Of a stretch of DNA of 64,000 nt, positions 1 to 6,848 are shown in pieces (position 1 is the first letter of the stretch; each line of letters begins with the position of its first letter). The stretch covers positions 1-64,000 of the forward strand of contig NZ_JBBPCO010000011.1 of assembly GCF_038070005.1 (NCBI RefSeq). Reading direction: 5' to 3'. Both the position numbers and the translations under genes were made by a program. The notes below the pieces were generated by a model. It had not been told where the DNA came from. It did no database searches and saw only the letters and a program-made list of their open reading frames with translations. Source of the DNA: Thermithiobacillus plumbiphilus. GTDB lineage: Bacteria; Pseudomonadota; Gammaproteobacteria; Acidithiobacillales; Thermithiobacillaceae.

Positions 1-198
1 GTGAAGATCAACTACAACGCGGAAGATGACATTCTGGTAATCGAGTTCAGCAAGGACAAGATCATCAAGGATCTATCCCTGAACTGGAACGTCAATGTCG
101 GCATGACAGAGAACGGCGTGGGCGAAATCGTCATCCTGGATGCCAAGCGGGATGGCTTTCTACCCGTCGAACTGGACGAAGCGGCGGAAGTCGCCTGA
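1..198 (+). CDS. DUF2283 family small protein
   Basis: This 65-residue protein starts with GTG at the first base of the window. The N-terminus (VKINYNAEDDILVIEFS) has the short beta-strand pattern of DUF2283 proteins, which usually begin at this point, so the gene is probably complete even though its upstream region is missing. DUF2283 proteins have no established biochemical role and often occur in mobile or toxin-rich regions. It precedes the next gene by about 100 bp on the same strand. Function is unknown. Confidence 0.6.
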   Translation: MKINYNAEDDILVIEFSKDKIIKDLSLNWNVNVGMTENGVGEIVILDAKRDGFLPVELDEAAEVA

Positions 199-295
199 CC
201 GAGTTTTGCCAAGCCTAGCCCGACGGGGCGAAGAGCGGGACACCCTTCCCTGCCTGGTTTGGCAATCTATTTGGAGGGCGCGCAAAGGGGCGCTG

Positions 296-1171
296 ATGAA
301 CAAGTTGTTGAAGCTCAAGTCGTGGCTGACAGTTCCTGAAGCTGCCAAGTACATGTCTGCATTATTTGAAGAGGATGTCACCGAAGCTGATGTGCTGCGC
401 ATGGCCTTGGATCACCGGCTTCAGCTCTCAGTCTATTTTGTTAATCATGCAGAGGCAAAGCCGGGCAAGGTCGTACCTCTGTCTTCAGCAAAGAAGATGA
501 CCTTGAAGCCACCCTTCGTATCCAGTGAGGAAGAGCAAGAGATCATTATGGGCATTCCGGTTCGTGTCCTATTGAGCAACATAGAAAGCCAAATGTGTGC
601 AGAGTCCTTAAAGCTAATTTTCGGGGATGCTCTCCCGGAAGGTGTCATAAACATAGACGAGGACCACCCAGTCACTATAAATGGTATTTGGAACCTGCCG
701 ATGATTGGCAATGAGTCCTTGGACATCGAACATCAATACCAGCAGCTTACAGGCGGTCCTGCCGTAACACTTCAAGGCCTAGATGGCGCTTTCGTCACCA
801 GGAATGACGGCCAGATATGGCAGCTTCAGGAAAGATACGATCCAGGAGAAAGAAAATCGTACTGTTACCCGGCGGGTAGCTTGCCGATTGATAGCGTGTT
901 GGTTGTCCGGACAGAGGCCCTCAGAGAACTAGAAAACAGCGTATCCGGAAGCTCCATTAACAGGAGCAAATCTGCTGAAACAAAGGGGCGGCGAACGTTG
1001 CTGACCATCATTGCAGCTGTCTTCCAGCATAGTAAAATCGACTACAACGCGAGGGGAGCCGCACAACGCATCAAGGAAATGACCGAAGCCCTGGGCGCTC
1101 CTATTGATGATGGAACCATTGCGAAAGTACTTCGTGAAATAGATGATGCGCTTGAAAGCCGCATGAAATAA
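296..1171 (+). CDS. Hypothetical protein of mobile-element type
   Basis: The predicted 291-residue soluble protein begins MNKLLKLKSWLTVPEAAKYM. I chose the ATG at 296 because an AAAGGGG stretch precedes it; the reading frame is open further upstream, but that part looks non-coding. The N-terminus reads like a helix-turn-helix-like segment (LTVPEAAKYMSALFEEDVTE). The C-terminal 70 residues (GRRTLLTIIAAVFQHSKIDY onward) are helical and include a conserved-looking IIAAV patch. Similar proteins are, as far as I recall, common in genomic islands of proteobacteria next to alpA-type genes. No catalytic motif is evident, so I assign no function. Confidence 0.7.
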   Translation: MNKLLKLKSWLTVPEAAKYMSALFEEDVTEADVLRMALDHRLQLSVYFVNHAEAKPGKVVPLSSAKKMTLKPPFVSSEEEQEIIMGIPVRVLLSNIESQMCAESLKLIFGDALPEGVINIDEDHPVTINGIWNLPMIGNESLDIEHQYQQLTGGPAVTLQGLDGAFVTRNDGQIWQLQERYDPGERKSYCYPAGSLPIDSVLVVRTEALRELENSVSGSSINRSKSAETKGRRTLLTIIAAVFQHSKIDYNARGAAQRIKEMTEALGAPIDDGTIAKVLREIDDALESRMK

Positions 1172-1181
1172 AACTTCACCA

Positions 1182-1211
1182 GCGAATTCGGAATTCGCAT
1201 TACCGAATTCG
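1182..1211 (+). repeat. Palindromic GAATTC-centred sites upstream of alpA
   Basis: GCGAATTC (1182-1189) and GAATTCGC (1191-1198) form a perfect inverted repeat with one central base. A third CGAATTCG copy lies at 1204-1211. They sit between the unknown gene and alpA, about 65 bp before the alpA start, where an operator would be expected. That they are protein-binding sites is inference. Confidence 0.5.
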
Positions 1212-1238
1212 TCCAATGGGATAACGCATCCCCGCATT

Positions 1239-1276
1239 GTTGCACCCGTAGCCAATCCAAACCTACGAGGTGCAAC
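1239..1276 (+). promoter_or_regulatory. Inverted repeat enclosing the alpA ribosome binding site
   Basis: GTTGCACC (1239-1246) is the exact reverse complement of GGTGCAAC (1269-1276). The pairing extends inward as CGTAG/CTACG with one unpaired base. The right arm contains the only Shine-Dalgarno-like run (GAGG, 1267-1270 region) and ends at the base before the alpA ATG. In RNA the hairpin would occlude the alpA ribosome binding site; as DNA it could be an operator. Which of the two applies cannot be told from sequence. Confidence 0.5.
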
Positions 1277-1483
1277 ATGCAAGCATCATCACAGTATCAG
1301 CCCAAGCGATTGATCCGGCCCAATGTAGTTGCTGAGCGCCTGGGCATTTCCAAAACGACGCTATACCGGATGGTCAATGCCGGCAAGCTGCCAGCACCGG
1401 TCCGTATCTCCAGCCAATGCACCGGCTGGCCCGAAGACGTCATTGATACCTTCATTGCTGAACGCCAGCAGGAGGTCAGATGA
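1277..1483 (+). CDS. AlpA family DNA-binding transcriptional regulator
   Basis: The protein has 68 residues. The core LIRPNVVAERLGISKTTLYR is the MerR-like winged helix of the AlpA/phage transcriptional regulator family, followed by the wing segment (NAGKLPAPVRIS) and the typical WPEDVIDTFIAERQQ end. Length matches the family. AlpA proteins activate excision or early genes of prophages and islands. Here it heads the replication-type gene run, and its stop overlaps the primase start (ATGA). Translation may be controlled by the inverted repeat directly upstream. Confidence 0.9.
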   Translation: MQASSQYQPKRLIRPNVVAERLGISKTTLYRMVNAGKLPAPVRISSQCTGWPEDVIDTFIAERQQEVR

Positions 1484-2610
1484 TGCAGACAACAAAAAAG
1501 GCCGGTCCCGCCAGACCGGCCCTCAGCAGCTACCACCCGGCAGCCCTTTCAAAACTTTATGCAAGCACGAATCATAACAATTCCCGCATTGATGCAGCCA
1601 CCGTCAAAAGCCGGATCGATCCGCGCACCTACTACGCTGGCGAACTGATCGAAGCCCCTGTTTCGCGCTGGCGGGGGGAAGGTTGGAACGATGCCGGGCT
1701 CTGCCCCTTCCATGCCGACAATCGTGCCGGCAGCTTCCGGGTTCACCTGGGCAGCGGCGCCTATGATTGCTTTGCCTGCAACGCCAAGGGCGGGGATCTG
1801 ATTGCCTTCCACATGCACAAGCATGGTCTGGGCTTTGCCGATGCCCTGAAGGACCTGAGCGGCACGCCAGTAGCACGGACACCGGCACCGCGCATTGAGA
1901 CCAGGCCTAAGCCTGCCGAATCCCCGGAGAGCAGACGCGGGCGCTACCAGCGGATGATGCAGGCGGCCCGGCCCATCGAGGCCAGTGACCCGGCAGCCTG
2001 TTACCTGCACGCACGCGGCCTGAGGCTCGCCAGCTTTCCCCGCATGCTGCGCCATGCACCGGCCCTGAGTTACCGCCATGCCGACGACAGCAAGACCTTT
2101 CACCCGGCCATGCTGGCAGCGGTCCAGGGCCCGGACGGGCGGCTGGTGAGCATTCACCGCACCTATCTGACTGCCGACGGCGCCAAGGCACCAGTACCCG
2201 AGCCCAAGAAGCTGATGCCAGCCATTGCCGAGGGCGCCACCACGGGCGCGGCTATTCGCCTGCATCCTGTTCAGGATGACCGGCTGATCGTGGCCGAGGG
2301 CATCGAAACCGCGCTGGCCCTGCACATGCTCACCGGCCGGCCGGCCTGGGCCTGCGTGTCGGCGCCGGGACTGGCATCCGTGATCCTGCCACCCCAAGCC
2401 CGAGAAATCATCATCGGCGCCGACCTGGACCGAAGTGCAACCGGCGAGAAAGCCGCGAGAACGCTCCGGGAGCGGCTGCGGGCAGAGGGGCGAAGCGTCC
2501 ATATCCTGATGCCATCCAAGGCCCACCTGGAGCGCATGGTGGCCCTCAAGGGAGCCATGCCGAAGAGCTGCGATTGGGCGGACGTGCTGAACATGGAGGT
2601 CGGGGCATGA
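1480..2610 (+). CDS. CHC2 zinc-finger/Toprim primase of a mobile element
   Basis: The protein has 376 residues. A zinc finger is visible with C75-x2-H78 (CPFH) and C97-x2-C100 (CFAC), the CHC2 type used by DNA primases. A Toprim domain follows, with the acidic residue in LIVAEGIETALAL (E273) and the DLD pair at 315-317. It would make RNA primers for replication of the element. Two tandem ATGs (1480 and 1483) follow a strong GGAGG at 1471-1475; the first overlaps the alpA stop. The gene overlaps the next one by four bases. No helicase domain is fused; the following DUF3987 protein is the likely partner. Confidence 0.88.
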   Translation: MMQTTKKAGPARPALSSYHPAALSKLYASTNHNNSRIDAATVKSRIDPRTYYAGELIEAPVSRWRGEGWNDAGLCPFHADNRAGSFRVHLGSGAYDCFACNAKGGDLIAFHMHKHGLGFADALKDLSGTPVARTPAPRIETRPKPAESPESRRGRYQRMMQAARPIEASDPAACYLHARGLRLASFPRMLRHAPALSYRHADDSKTFHPAMLAAVQGPDGRLVSIHRTYLTADGAKAPVPEPKKLMPAIAEGATTGAAIRLHPVQDDRLIVAEGIETALALHMLTGRPAWACVSAPGLASVILPPQAREIIIGADLDRSATGEKAARTLRERLRAEGRSVHILMPSKAHLERMVALKGAMPKSCDWADVLNMEVGA

Positions 2611-4133
2611 GTGTCAGCAGCATGAGCTATGACGAGATCCGGGCACGCTTGGCACCCAACGAGGAACCGACCAATGGCGAGGACTGGCCGGAGGCCCTGC
2701 CCCTGCGCCGAGAGATGCCCGAGGGCGACCCTTATCCCCTGGACGTGCTGCCCGGCGTGCTCAAGGGCGCGGCCACGCGAATGCATGAGAGCATCCAGGC
2801 CCCGCTTGCCCTGATTGGCCAGTCCATCCTGGGCGGCGCCGTGCTGGCGGTACAGGGGCACGCCAATGTAAGCATCGATGGCCGGCGATTTCCCCTTTCC
2901 CTGTTCCTGGGCACCATTGCCGAGTCCGGCGAGCGCAAGACCGCCTGTGATAATGCGGCGCTGGCGCCACACCGAAAGCGCGAAAAGGACCTGAAAGACG
3001 AGCTCGGACTTGAGCGGGCAGACTATGACGCGGAGCATGCGGCCTGGAAAAAGGCCCGTGAGGAAGCCTTGTCAGCCAGCAAGAACAAGACCCGCGAAGC
3101 CAAGGCCCAAGCAATCAAGGCCCTTGGTCCGGAGCCCCTGGCGCCGATTGATCCGATGATGATTGCCCAAGAGCCGACCTATGAAGGGCTGGTGAAGTCG
3201 CTGGCGGATGGCTGGCCATCGATGGGACTGTTCTCGGATGAGGGCGGCCAGTTCCTGGGCGGGCACGCCATGAATGCCGACAACCTCGTCAAGACCGCTA
3301 CCGGGCTTTCTGATCTATGGCAGGGCAATCCGATACGGCGCACCCGAAGCGGAGATGGCAGCTTTGTCCTGTATGGCCGGCGCGTGTCGCTGCATCTGAT
3401 GTTCCAGCCGGTCCTGCTGGATCTGCTGTTTGGCAATGCCATCCTGGGGGGACAGGGTTTCAATGCCCGTATCCTGGCAGCCTATCCAGCTTCCACCATC
3501 GGCACCCGCCTATATCGCGCCATCGATCTGAACCAGGATCCCGTGATGCTGCGCTACTTCGCGCACATGATGCAGATCCTGGAAACGCCTTTGCCCTGGG
3601 AAGATCCCCAAGACCTGCGCCGTGGCCTGAAACAACGCGAGATTGTCCTGGCGCCTGATGCCATGGCGGCATGGATTCGCTTCCATGACCACATGGAGCG
3701 ACTGAGCGCACCGGGCGCGGCCCTGGAGCCGATCAAGGCCCATGCGGCCAAGGCAGCCGAGCAGGCGGCCCGGCTGGCCGGCATCCTGGCCATGACAGAG
3801 AACCTGGATACCGGCGTGATCAGCAAATCCGCCATGCATGCGGGTATCAAGCTGATCCAGTTCTACGTCAATGAGGCCCTGCGGCTGCATCAGGGACGGG
3901 CAGATGATCCGGATATAGTCTTGGCGGAAAAGGTACTGGCCTGGGGACAGGCGCGGGGCGGACGCTTCGGGGCAACAGAGCTGTATCAGTTCGGCCCCAA
4001 TGCCATCCGCGACAGTAAAACCGCTCTGCGGATCCTGAATCTTTTGGCTGACCACGGCCTGGCGCGGACCCTACCCGATGGCTGCGTCATCGATGGCAAG
4101 TCCTACAAGCACGCCTGGGAGGTCCGGCCATGA
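2607..4133 (+). CDS. DUF3987 (YfjI-like) protein
   Basis: The protein has 508 residues from the ATG that overlaps the primase stop (ATGA). The sequence matches the DUF3987/YfjI family: the PLDVLPGVLKGAATRMHESIQ start, the segment around LFLGTIAESGERKTACD (about residues 97-115), which sits where a P-loop would lie but is not a standard Walker A, and the later LFSDEGGQFLGG. A charged helical stretch rich in K/E (about 130-180) interrupts the core. The family is found beside primases in integrated elements and prophages and is presumed to act in their replication. The biochemical activity is not established. Confidence 0.82.
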   Translation: MSVSSMSYDEIRARLAPNEEPTNGEDWPEALPLRREMPEGDPYPLDVLPGVLKGAATRMHESIQAPLALIGQSILGGAVLAVQGHANVSIDGRRFPLSLFLGTIAESGERKTACDNAALAPHRKREKDLKDELGLERADYDAEHAAWKKAREEALSASKNKTREAKAQAIKALGPEPLAPIDPMMIAQEPTYEGLVKSLADGWPSMGLFSDEGGQFLGGHAMNADNLVKTATGLSDLWQGNPIRRTRSGDGSFVLYGRRVSLHLMFQPVLLDLLFGNAILGGQGFNARILAAYPASTIGTRLYRAIDLNQDPVMLRYFAHMMQILETPLPWEDPQDLRRGLKQREIVLAPDAMAAWIRFHDHMERLSAPGAALEPIKAHAAKAAEQAARLAGILAMTENLDTGVISKSAMHAGIKLIQFYVNEALRLHQGRADDPDIVLAEKVLAWGQARGGRFGATELYQFGPNAIRDSKTALRILNLLADHGLARTLPDGCVIDGKSYKHAWEVRP

Positions 4134-4750
4134 GCCTGTTCCCGCAATTCGATCCGGACCTGGACAGCATCCCTGCCGCTATTCTTGCTATTCCTGCTAT
4201 TCCTGAGCACCCGAATAGCGAAAATAGCGGGAATAGCACGGACCCCGTACCCGTACCCGTACCCGCACCCGTACCTGTAACGACACCCGAAGACGCGGCA
4301 GCCATGCGCCTGTCTGCCATCGAATCCAGCGGCCTGGCGCTGCTGGTGAAGGTGGATGACGGTTACATGGTCTGGGCGAGTACCAAGGCCCGCATCCCTG
4401 ATGAATGGGCGGACTACCCGCGCTTCACCATGGAAGAACTGCGACTGATCCCACCGGGCAACGGGCAGGCTGCACGGGATTGGCTGGCGCTCAAGCGGAC
4501 GTTCCCGGCATCGACCATGCACCCGGTCAGCGAGGATGAGGCATCGACCACGCCACCGGCACCCGCGTTTGTCACCTGCGCCACCTGCCAGCACTACCAG
4601 GCCGGCGAGCGGGGCGGCATCGGCGCTTGTGCCATGCAGGAGGATCAACGCACCACGCCACCATCAGAACGCTATCCGGCAGGCCACCCTATCCAGCCGG
4701 CCCTGTATCCACATGCACGGCGCATCTGTTCTACCTGGGAGGCGCCATGA
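4130..4750 (+). CDS. Mobile-element protein with repeat tract and C-terminal Cys cluster
   Basis: The protein has 206 residues; its start overlaps the DUF3987 stop (ATGA). Residues 17-37 are encoded by a large DNA inverted repeat and read as AIP repeats followed by NS repeats. Residues 40-49 are a proline-valine tract from GTACCC hexamers. The middle (about 65-125) looks globular. The C-terminus has CATC, a later Cys in GACAM and a last Cys in RRICSTWE, possibly a zinc-ribbon-like site. Genes with this arrangement follow DUF3987 in related elements as far as I recall. Function is unknown. Confidence 0.75.
   Translation: MSLFPQFDPDLDSIPAAILAIPAIPEHPNSENSGNSTDPVPVPVPAPVPVTTPEDAAAMRLSAIESSGLALLVKVDDGYMVWASTKARIPDEWADYPRFTMEELRLIPPGNGQAARDWLALKRTFPASTMHPVSEDEASTTPPAPAFVTCATCQHYQAGERGGIGACAMQEDQRTTPPSERYPAGHPIQPALYPHARRICSTWEAP
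4178..4237 (+). repeat. Large inverted repeat inside a coding region
   Basis: Three GCTATTC copies (4178, 4187, 4196; 9-bp steps) are followed, after a 10-bp spacer, by their reverse complements GAATAGC, AAATAGC and GAATAGC (4213, 4222, 4231; again 9-bp steps). The two 25-bp arms pair with few mismatches. The whole is in frame within the 4130-4750 gene. It could form a cruciform or an mRNA hairpin, or be an iterated protein-binding site. Confidence 0.85.
4247..4276 (+). repeat. GTACCC hexamer microsatellite in frame
   Basis: Five hexamers stand in tandem: GTACCC three times, then GCACCC and GTACCT. They code for alternating Pro-Val/Ala. The unit is a multiple of three, so slippage would change the length of the proline-rich linker without breaking the frame. 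Confidence 0.85.
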
Positions 4751-4812
4751 AGGCGATCTGCTGGCTATGGATAATGCGCCTGCTGGCCCTGGCGAGAATG
4801 GGCGGCTTATGA
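4747..4812 (+). CDS. Possible 21-residue hydrophobic peptide
   Basis: A short ORF, MKAICWLWIMRLLALARMGG plus a final Leu, starts on the stop of the previous gene (ATGA) and ends by overlapping the next ORF in the same way. The peptide is hydrophobic with basic residues and could insert in a membrane. Support is only the overlap pattern, so it may be no more than a coupling device or chance. Confidence 0.3.
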   Translation: MKAICWLWIMRLLALARMGGL

Positions 4813-4931
4813 ATAACTGGAGCAATACGCGCGCGCGTGCGCGAGGGAGCCGCGTAACAGCGGATGTAACAGCTAAACGCCAAGCACTGAGTGATTCACG
4901 CGGGCAGCACGGAGAACCTGACAAAACCTGA
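4809..4931 (+). CDS. Possible 40-residue basic protein at the end of the element operon
   Basis: The ORF starts at ATG 4809, overlapping the stop of the 21-residue ORF, and encodes a very basic, hydrophilic protein (MNNWSNTRARARGSRVTADV at its start). It is the last ORF of the plus-strand run; the terminator-like hairpin at 5001-5028 follows 70 bp later. I recognise no family. It is supported only by the continuing chain of ATGA overlaps. Confidence 0.3.
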   Translation: MNNWSNTRARARGSRVTADVTAKRQALSDSRGQHGEPDKT

Positions 4932-5000
4932 CTTTGCAGCCTGCCTGAAAGCCTGGCGGGCGGGCTGCCTGTTGATAAAAGTTGACATTGGCACACACCA

Positions 5001-5028
5001 AAACGGGGCGGCTTAGGCTGCCCTGTTT
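5001..5028 (+). terminator. Likely intrinsic terminator of the element operon
   Basis: AAACGGGGCGGC (5001-5012) pairs with GCTGCCCTGTTT (5017-5028) around a TTAG loop if G-U pairs are allowed, so the stem is good only as plus-strand RNA. The T run is short. It lies 70 bp after the last ORF of the run. Confidence 0.5.
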
Positions 5029-5041
5029 CATTCAAGCACAT

Positions 5042-5063
5042 GGTTAACACCTGGGTTAACACC
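5042..5063. repeat. Tandem GGTTAACACC repeat, 12-bp period
   Basis: Two perfect 10-bp copies stand at 5042-5051 and 5054-5063. Each copy includes the palindrome GTTAAC. The 12-bp period resembles paired binding sites on nearly the same helix face. Confidence 0.75.
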
Positions 5064-5165
5064 GGCAACGACGAAAAAAGCCCGGCCTATACCGGCACCC
5101 GCACGCCTGAAATGCTGCCCTAACCTTCGGCACAACACTAACAAAAGCTAACAGCGGCGTGGCCG

Positions 5166-5748
5166 GGGGTCCTTGGCATCCTTGCCCACTACACGGGTGA
5201 GAGCAGCACGCACAAGCCCTAGCGCCATACCATCCAGCCGGACCTTTTAGTTTATTCCGGAATGCGCGGGGGTCCCCTTGGCGGCCTGGGGGTACACGGA
5301 TGGCGACAGCCCGAGCTTCCACTATTCACCAGGCCAGCACAAAGCCGCTTCCGGTTCCGGTCGGCATCCCCATCCACCTGTTCAGCCTAGCAGCCGGCAT
5401 CCCGCCTGATTCCTGACTTCGACGTCATACCCACCCGGCAGATAGACCTGAGAGCAGGCGGAAGCCAGCGGGGGGACCCTGCCCCATGGCCAGCACCACG
5501 GGGCGGCCATGCCGTGGTGAGCGGGACTTTTCCGGGCGCTAGGGGGTTGTTGTTGTTGAGGTCGGGGACCCTGACAGGCACCCAGCCACCACGGGCGCGG
5601 AAGGCCGTGGTTTACGGCTAAATTCCGGGTTTCCCGTTTGATTGTTTTCAAGTTGCACGGCAGCGGCGAGCCTGGCCAGCAAGGGGACCCTGGACGGGAT
5701 AGACGTCACCACGGGGCACTGAGGGCGCGGATTGCGCCAGTTTTCCGG
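5166..5748. repeat. Array of degenerate ~100-bp non-coding repeats
   Basis: Three clear units share GGGGACCCTG (5472, 5564, 5683), then 12, 13 or 14 bases, then CACCACGG (5494, 5587, 5707), then exactly 28 bases, then TTCCGG (5530, 5623, 5743). In the first two units CACCACGG pairs with CCGTGG(TG) to form a hairpin inside the 28-base gap; the third has GGCGC/GCGCC instead. Two more distant copies upstream share GGGGTCC, 17 bases, TACACGG (5166 and 5269). Unit spacing is roughly 92-119 bp. This is neither CRISPR-like nor coding. Function is unknown; iterons of an origin or repeated structured RNA are possible. Confidence 0.7.
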
Positions 5749-5977
5749 CCAGTGCATATGCTCCACCACCAGGCGGCATCGATGCAGGCGGACATTGAGC
5801 TGGCGGCCTGGGCACCCTGAGCATGGACAGCCCTGGGGAGGGGGGGATCAAATCTCTAGGACTTCATGCCGGCATGACCGCGCGCCTCACCAGATTTCTA
5901 CACCCGCGAAATTAAAAATTCGGGCGGATGCCGGGCGGGCGACCTGAGCACTGCGGGACCGCCTAGCGGCTGCCAAT

Positions 5978-6000
5978 GGTAAACGTGGTGGTAAACGTGG
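5978..6000. repeat. Tandem GGTAAACGTGG repeat near the tRNA
   Basis: Two perfect 11-bp copies stand at 5978-5988 and 5990-6000, again with 12-bp spacing, about 55 bp from the 3' end of tRNA-Pro. The position fits arm-type sites for an integrase or excisionase, but no such enzyme is visible in the window. Confidence 0.7.
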
Positions 6001-6013
6001 AGACCGGAAAAGC

Positions 6014-6034
6014 AAAAGGCCGGCTAGGCCGGCC
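6014..6034 (-). terminator. Intrinsic terminator of tRNA-Pro
   Basis: On the minus strand, 22 bases past the CCA end, GGCCGGC and GCCGGCC (6018-6024 with 6028-6034) form a 7-bp GC stem around a 3-base loop, followed by a run of four T. Confidence 0.75.
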
Positions 6035-6054
6035 CTTCTAACTACTTGATTTAA

Positions 6055-6132
<78 letters not shown>

Positions 6133-6145
6133 CCGAGAGCGAAGC

Positions 6146-6174
6146 ATTTAATCATAGGCCCCAGGCAAGGTCAA
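6146..6174 (-). promoter_or_regulatory. Promoter of tRNA-Pro
   Basis: On the minus strand TTGACC (6169-6174) and TTAAAT (6146-6151) are separated by 17 bases. The -10 box lies 13 bp upstream of the tRNA 5' end at 6132, a normal distance for a tRNA promoter. Confidence 0.65.
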
Positions 6175-6198
6175 GGGAACCCGCGTGACTGCTGGCAT

Positions 6199-6561
6199 TC
6201 ATGAGCGGCACAGGTCCAGGATTTCCTGCAACTGACGGCGAACGGCCGCCAGGTCCGGCATCCGCGCGGATTGCGTCCCCTGGGAGAGGGAGTCTGCCTG
6301 CAGACGATCACGGGCGCCCTGGATCGTAAATCCCTGATTGTACAACAAGTCCCGGATCTGGCGGGCAAGAAGAATATCGGCTTCCCTGTAATAACGCCGG
6401 TTGCCGCGGCGCTTCACGGGTGAAAGCACCGGGAATTCCTGTTCCCAGTAACGAAGTACATGCGCCTTGACGCCGCACAGATCCGCCGCCTCGCCAATGC
6501 TGAAGTAGAGTTTGGCAGGTATCGGCGGCAGGGCGGCCTTATTCCTCTCCGGAATCTCCAT
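6199..6561 (-). CDS. MerR family transcriptional regulator linked to ihfA
   Basis: The protein has 120 residues. The winged-helix start [20 protein letters not shown] and the segment [20 protein letters not shown] are the MerR signature; [20 protein letters not shown] completes the DNA-binding domain. There is no cysteine-rich effector domain, so it is not a metal sensor of the classical type. Members of this subgroup stand after ihfA in many gamma-proteobacteria and have no well-established target. The start is ATG 6561 or GTG 6567; both overlap the ihfA end by over 20 bp, so translation is probably coupled. Confidence 0.88.
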   Translation of the reverse strand: MEIPERNKAALPPIPAKLYFSIGEAADLCGVKAHVLRYWEQEFPVLSPVKRRGNRRYYREADILLARQIRDLLYNQGFTIQGARDRLQADSLSQGTQSARMPDLAAVRRQLQEILDLCRS

Positions 6562-6835
6562 TGACACGCGCCTTTAGCTTGTTGCTCGCTCGGAAGCTTA
6601 CAACTCGGCGGGCGGTAATGGTGATTTCCACGCCGGTCTTGGGATTGCGCCCGGGTCTCGGGTTTTTCTCCCGAAGGGAAAAGTTGCCAAAGCCGGACAG
6701 CTTGACCTCCTCTCCCGTGGCGAGGGCGCCACGCACCTCATCGAAAAAGCTCTCGACGATCTCTTTCGCCTCGCGCTTGTTGAATCCTACCTTTTCAAAC
6801 AGCATGTCTGATAGATCAGCTTTGGTTACAGCCAT
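6539..6835 (-). CDS. ihfA: Integration host factor subunit alpha
   Basis: The protein has 98 residues. It is a DNABII-family protein that, as a dimer with IhfB, bends DNA at specific sites and so affects transcription, replication and recombination. Visible features are the family start [41 protein letters not shown] with the Arg-Asn-Pro tip of the DNA-intercalating beta arm, and the end [12 protein letters not shown]. The length is typical. GGAG lies 8 bases before the ATG. It follows pheT by 13 bp and likely shares its transcript. Confidence 0.97.
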   Translation of the reverse strand: MAVTKADLSDMLFEKVGFNKREAKEIVESFFDEVRGALATGEEVKLSGFGNFSLREKNPRPGRNPKTGVEITITARRVVSFRASNKLKARVNGDSGEE

Positions 6836-6848
6836 TACGACTTCTCCA

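Noticed and set aside
4178-4276. Coding repeats considered as CRISPR or transposon ends
   Set aside because: They are in-frame 9-bp and 6-bp repeats inside one gene, without flanking duplication or transposase.
5166-5748. Degenerate repeats considered as a CRISPR array
   Set aside because: Units are about 92-119 bp apart, conserved only in short blocks, and lack identical 25-37-bp repeats with uniform spacers.
5638-5820. Short ORFs on both strands in the gene-free end of the element
   Set aside because: They are low-complexity, lack ribosome binding sites and cross the non-coding repeat units.
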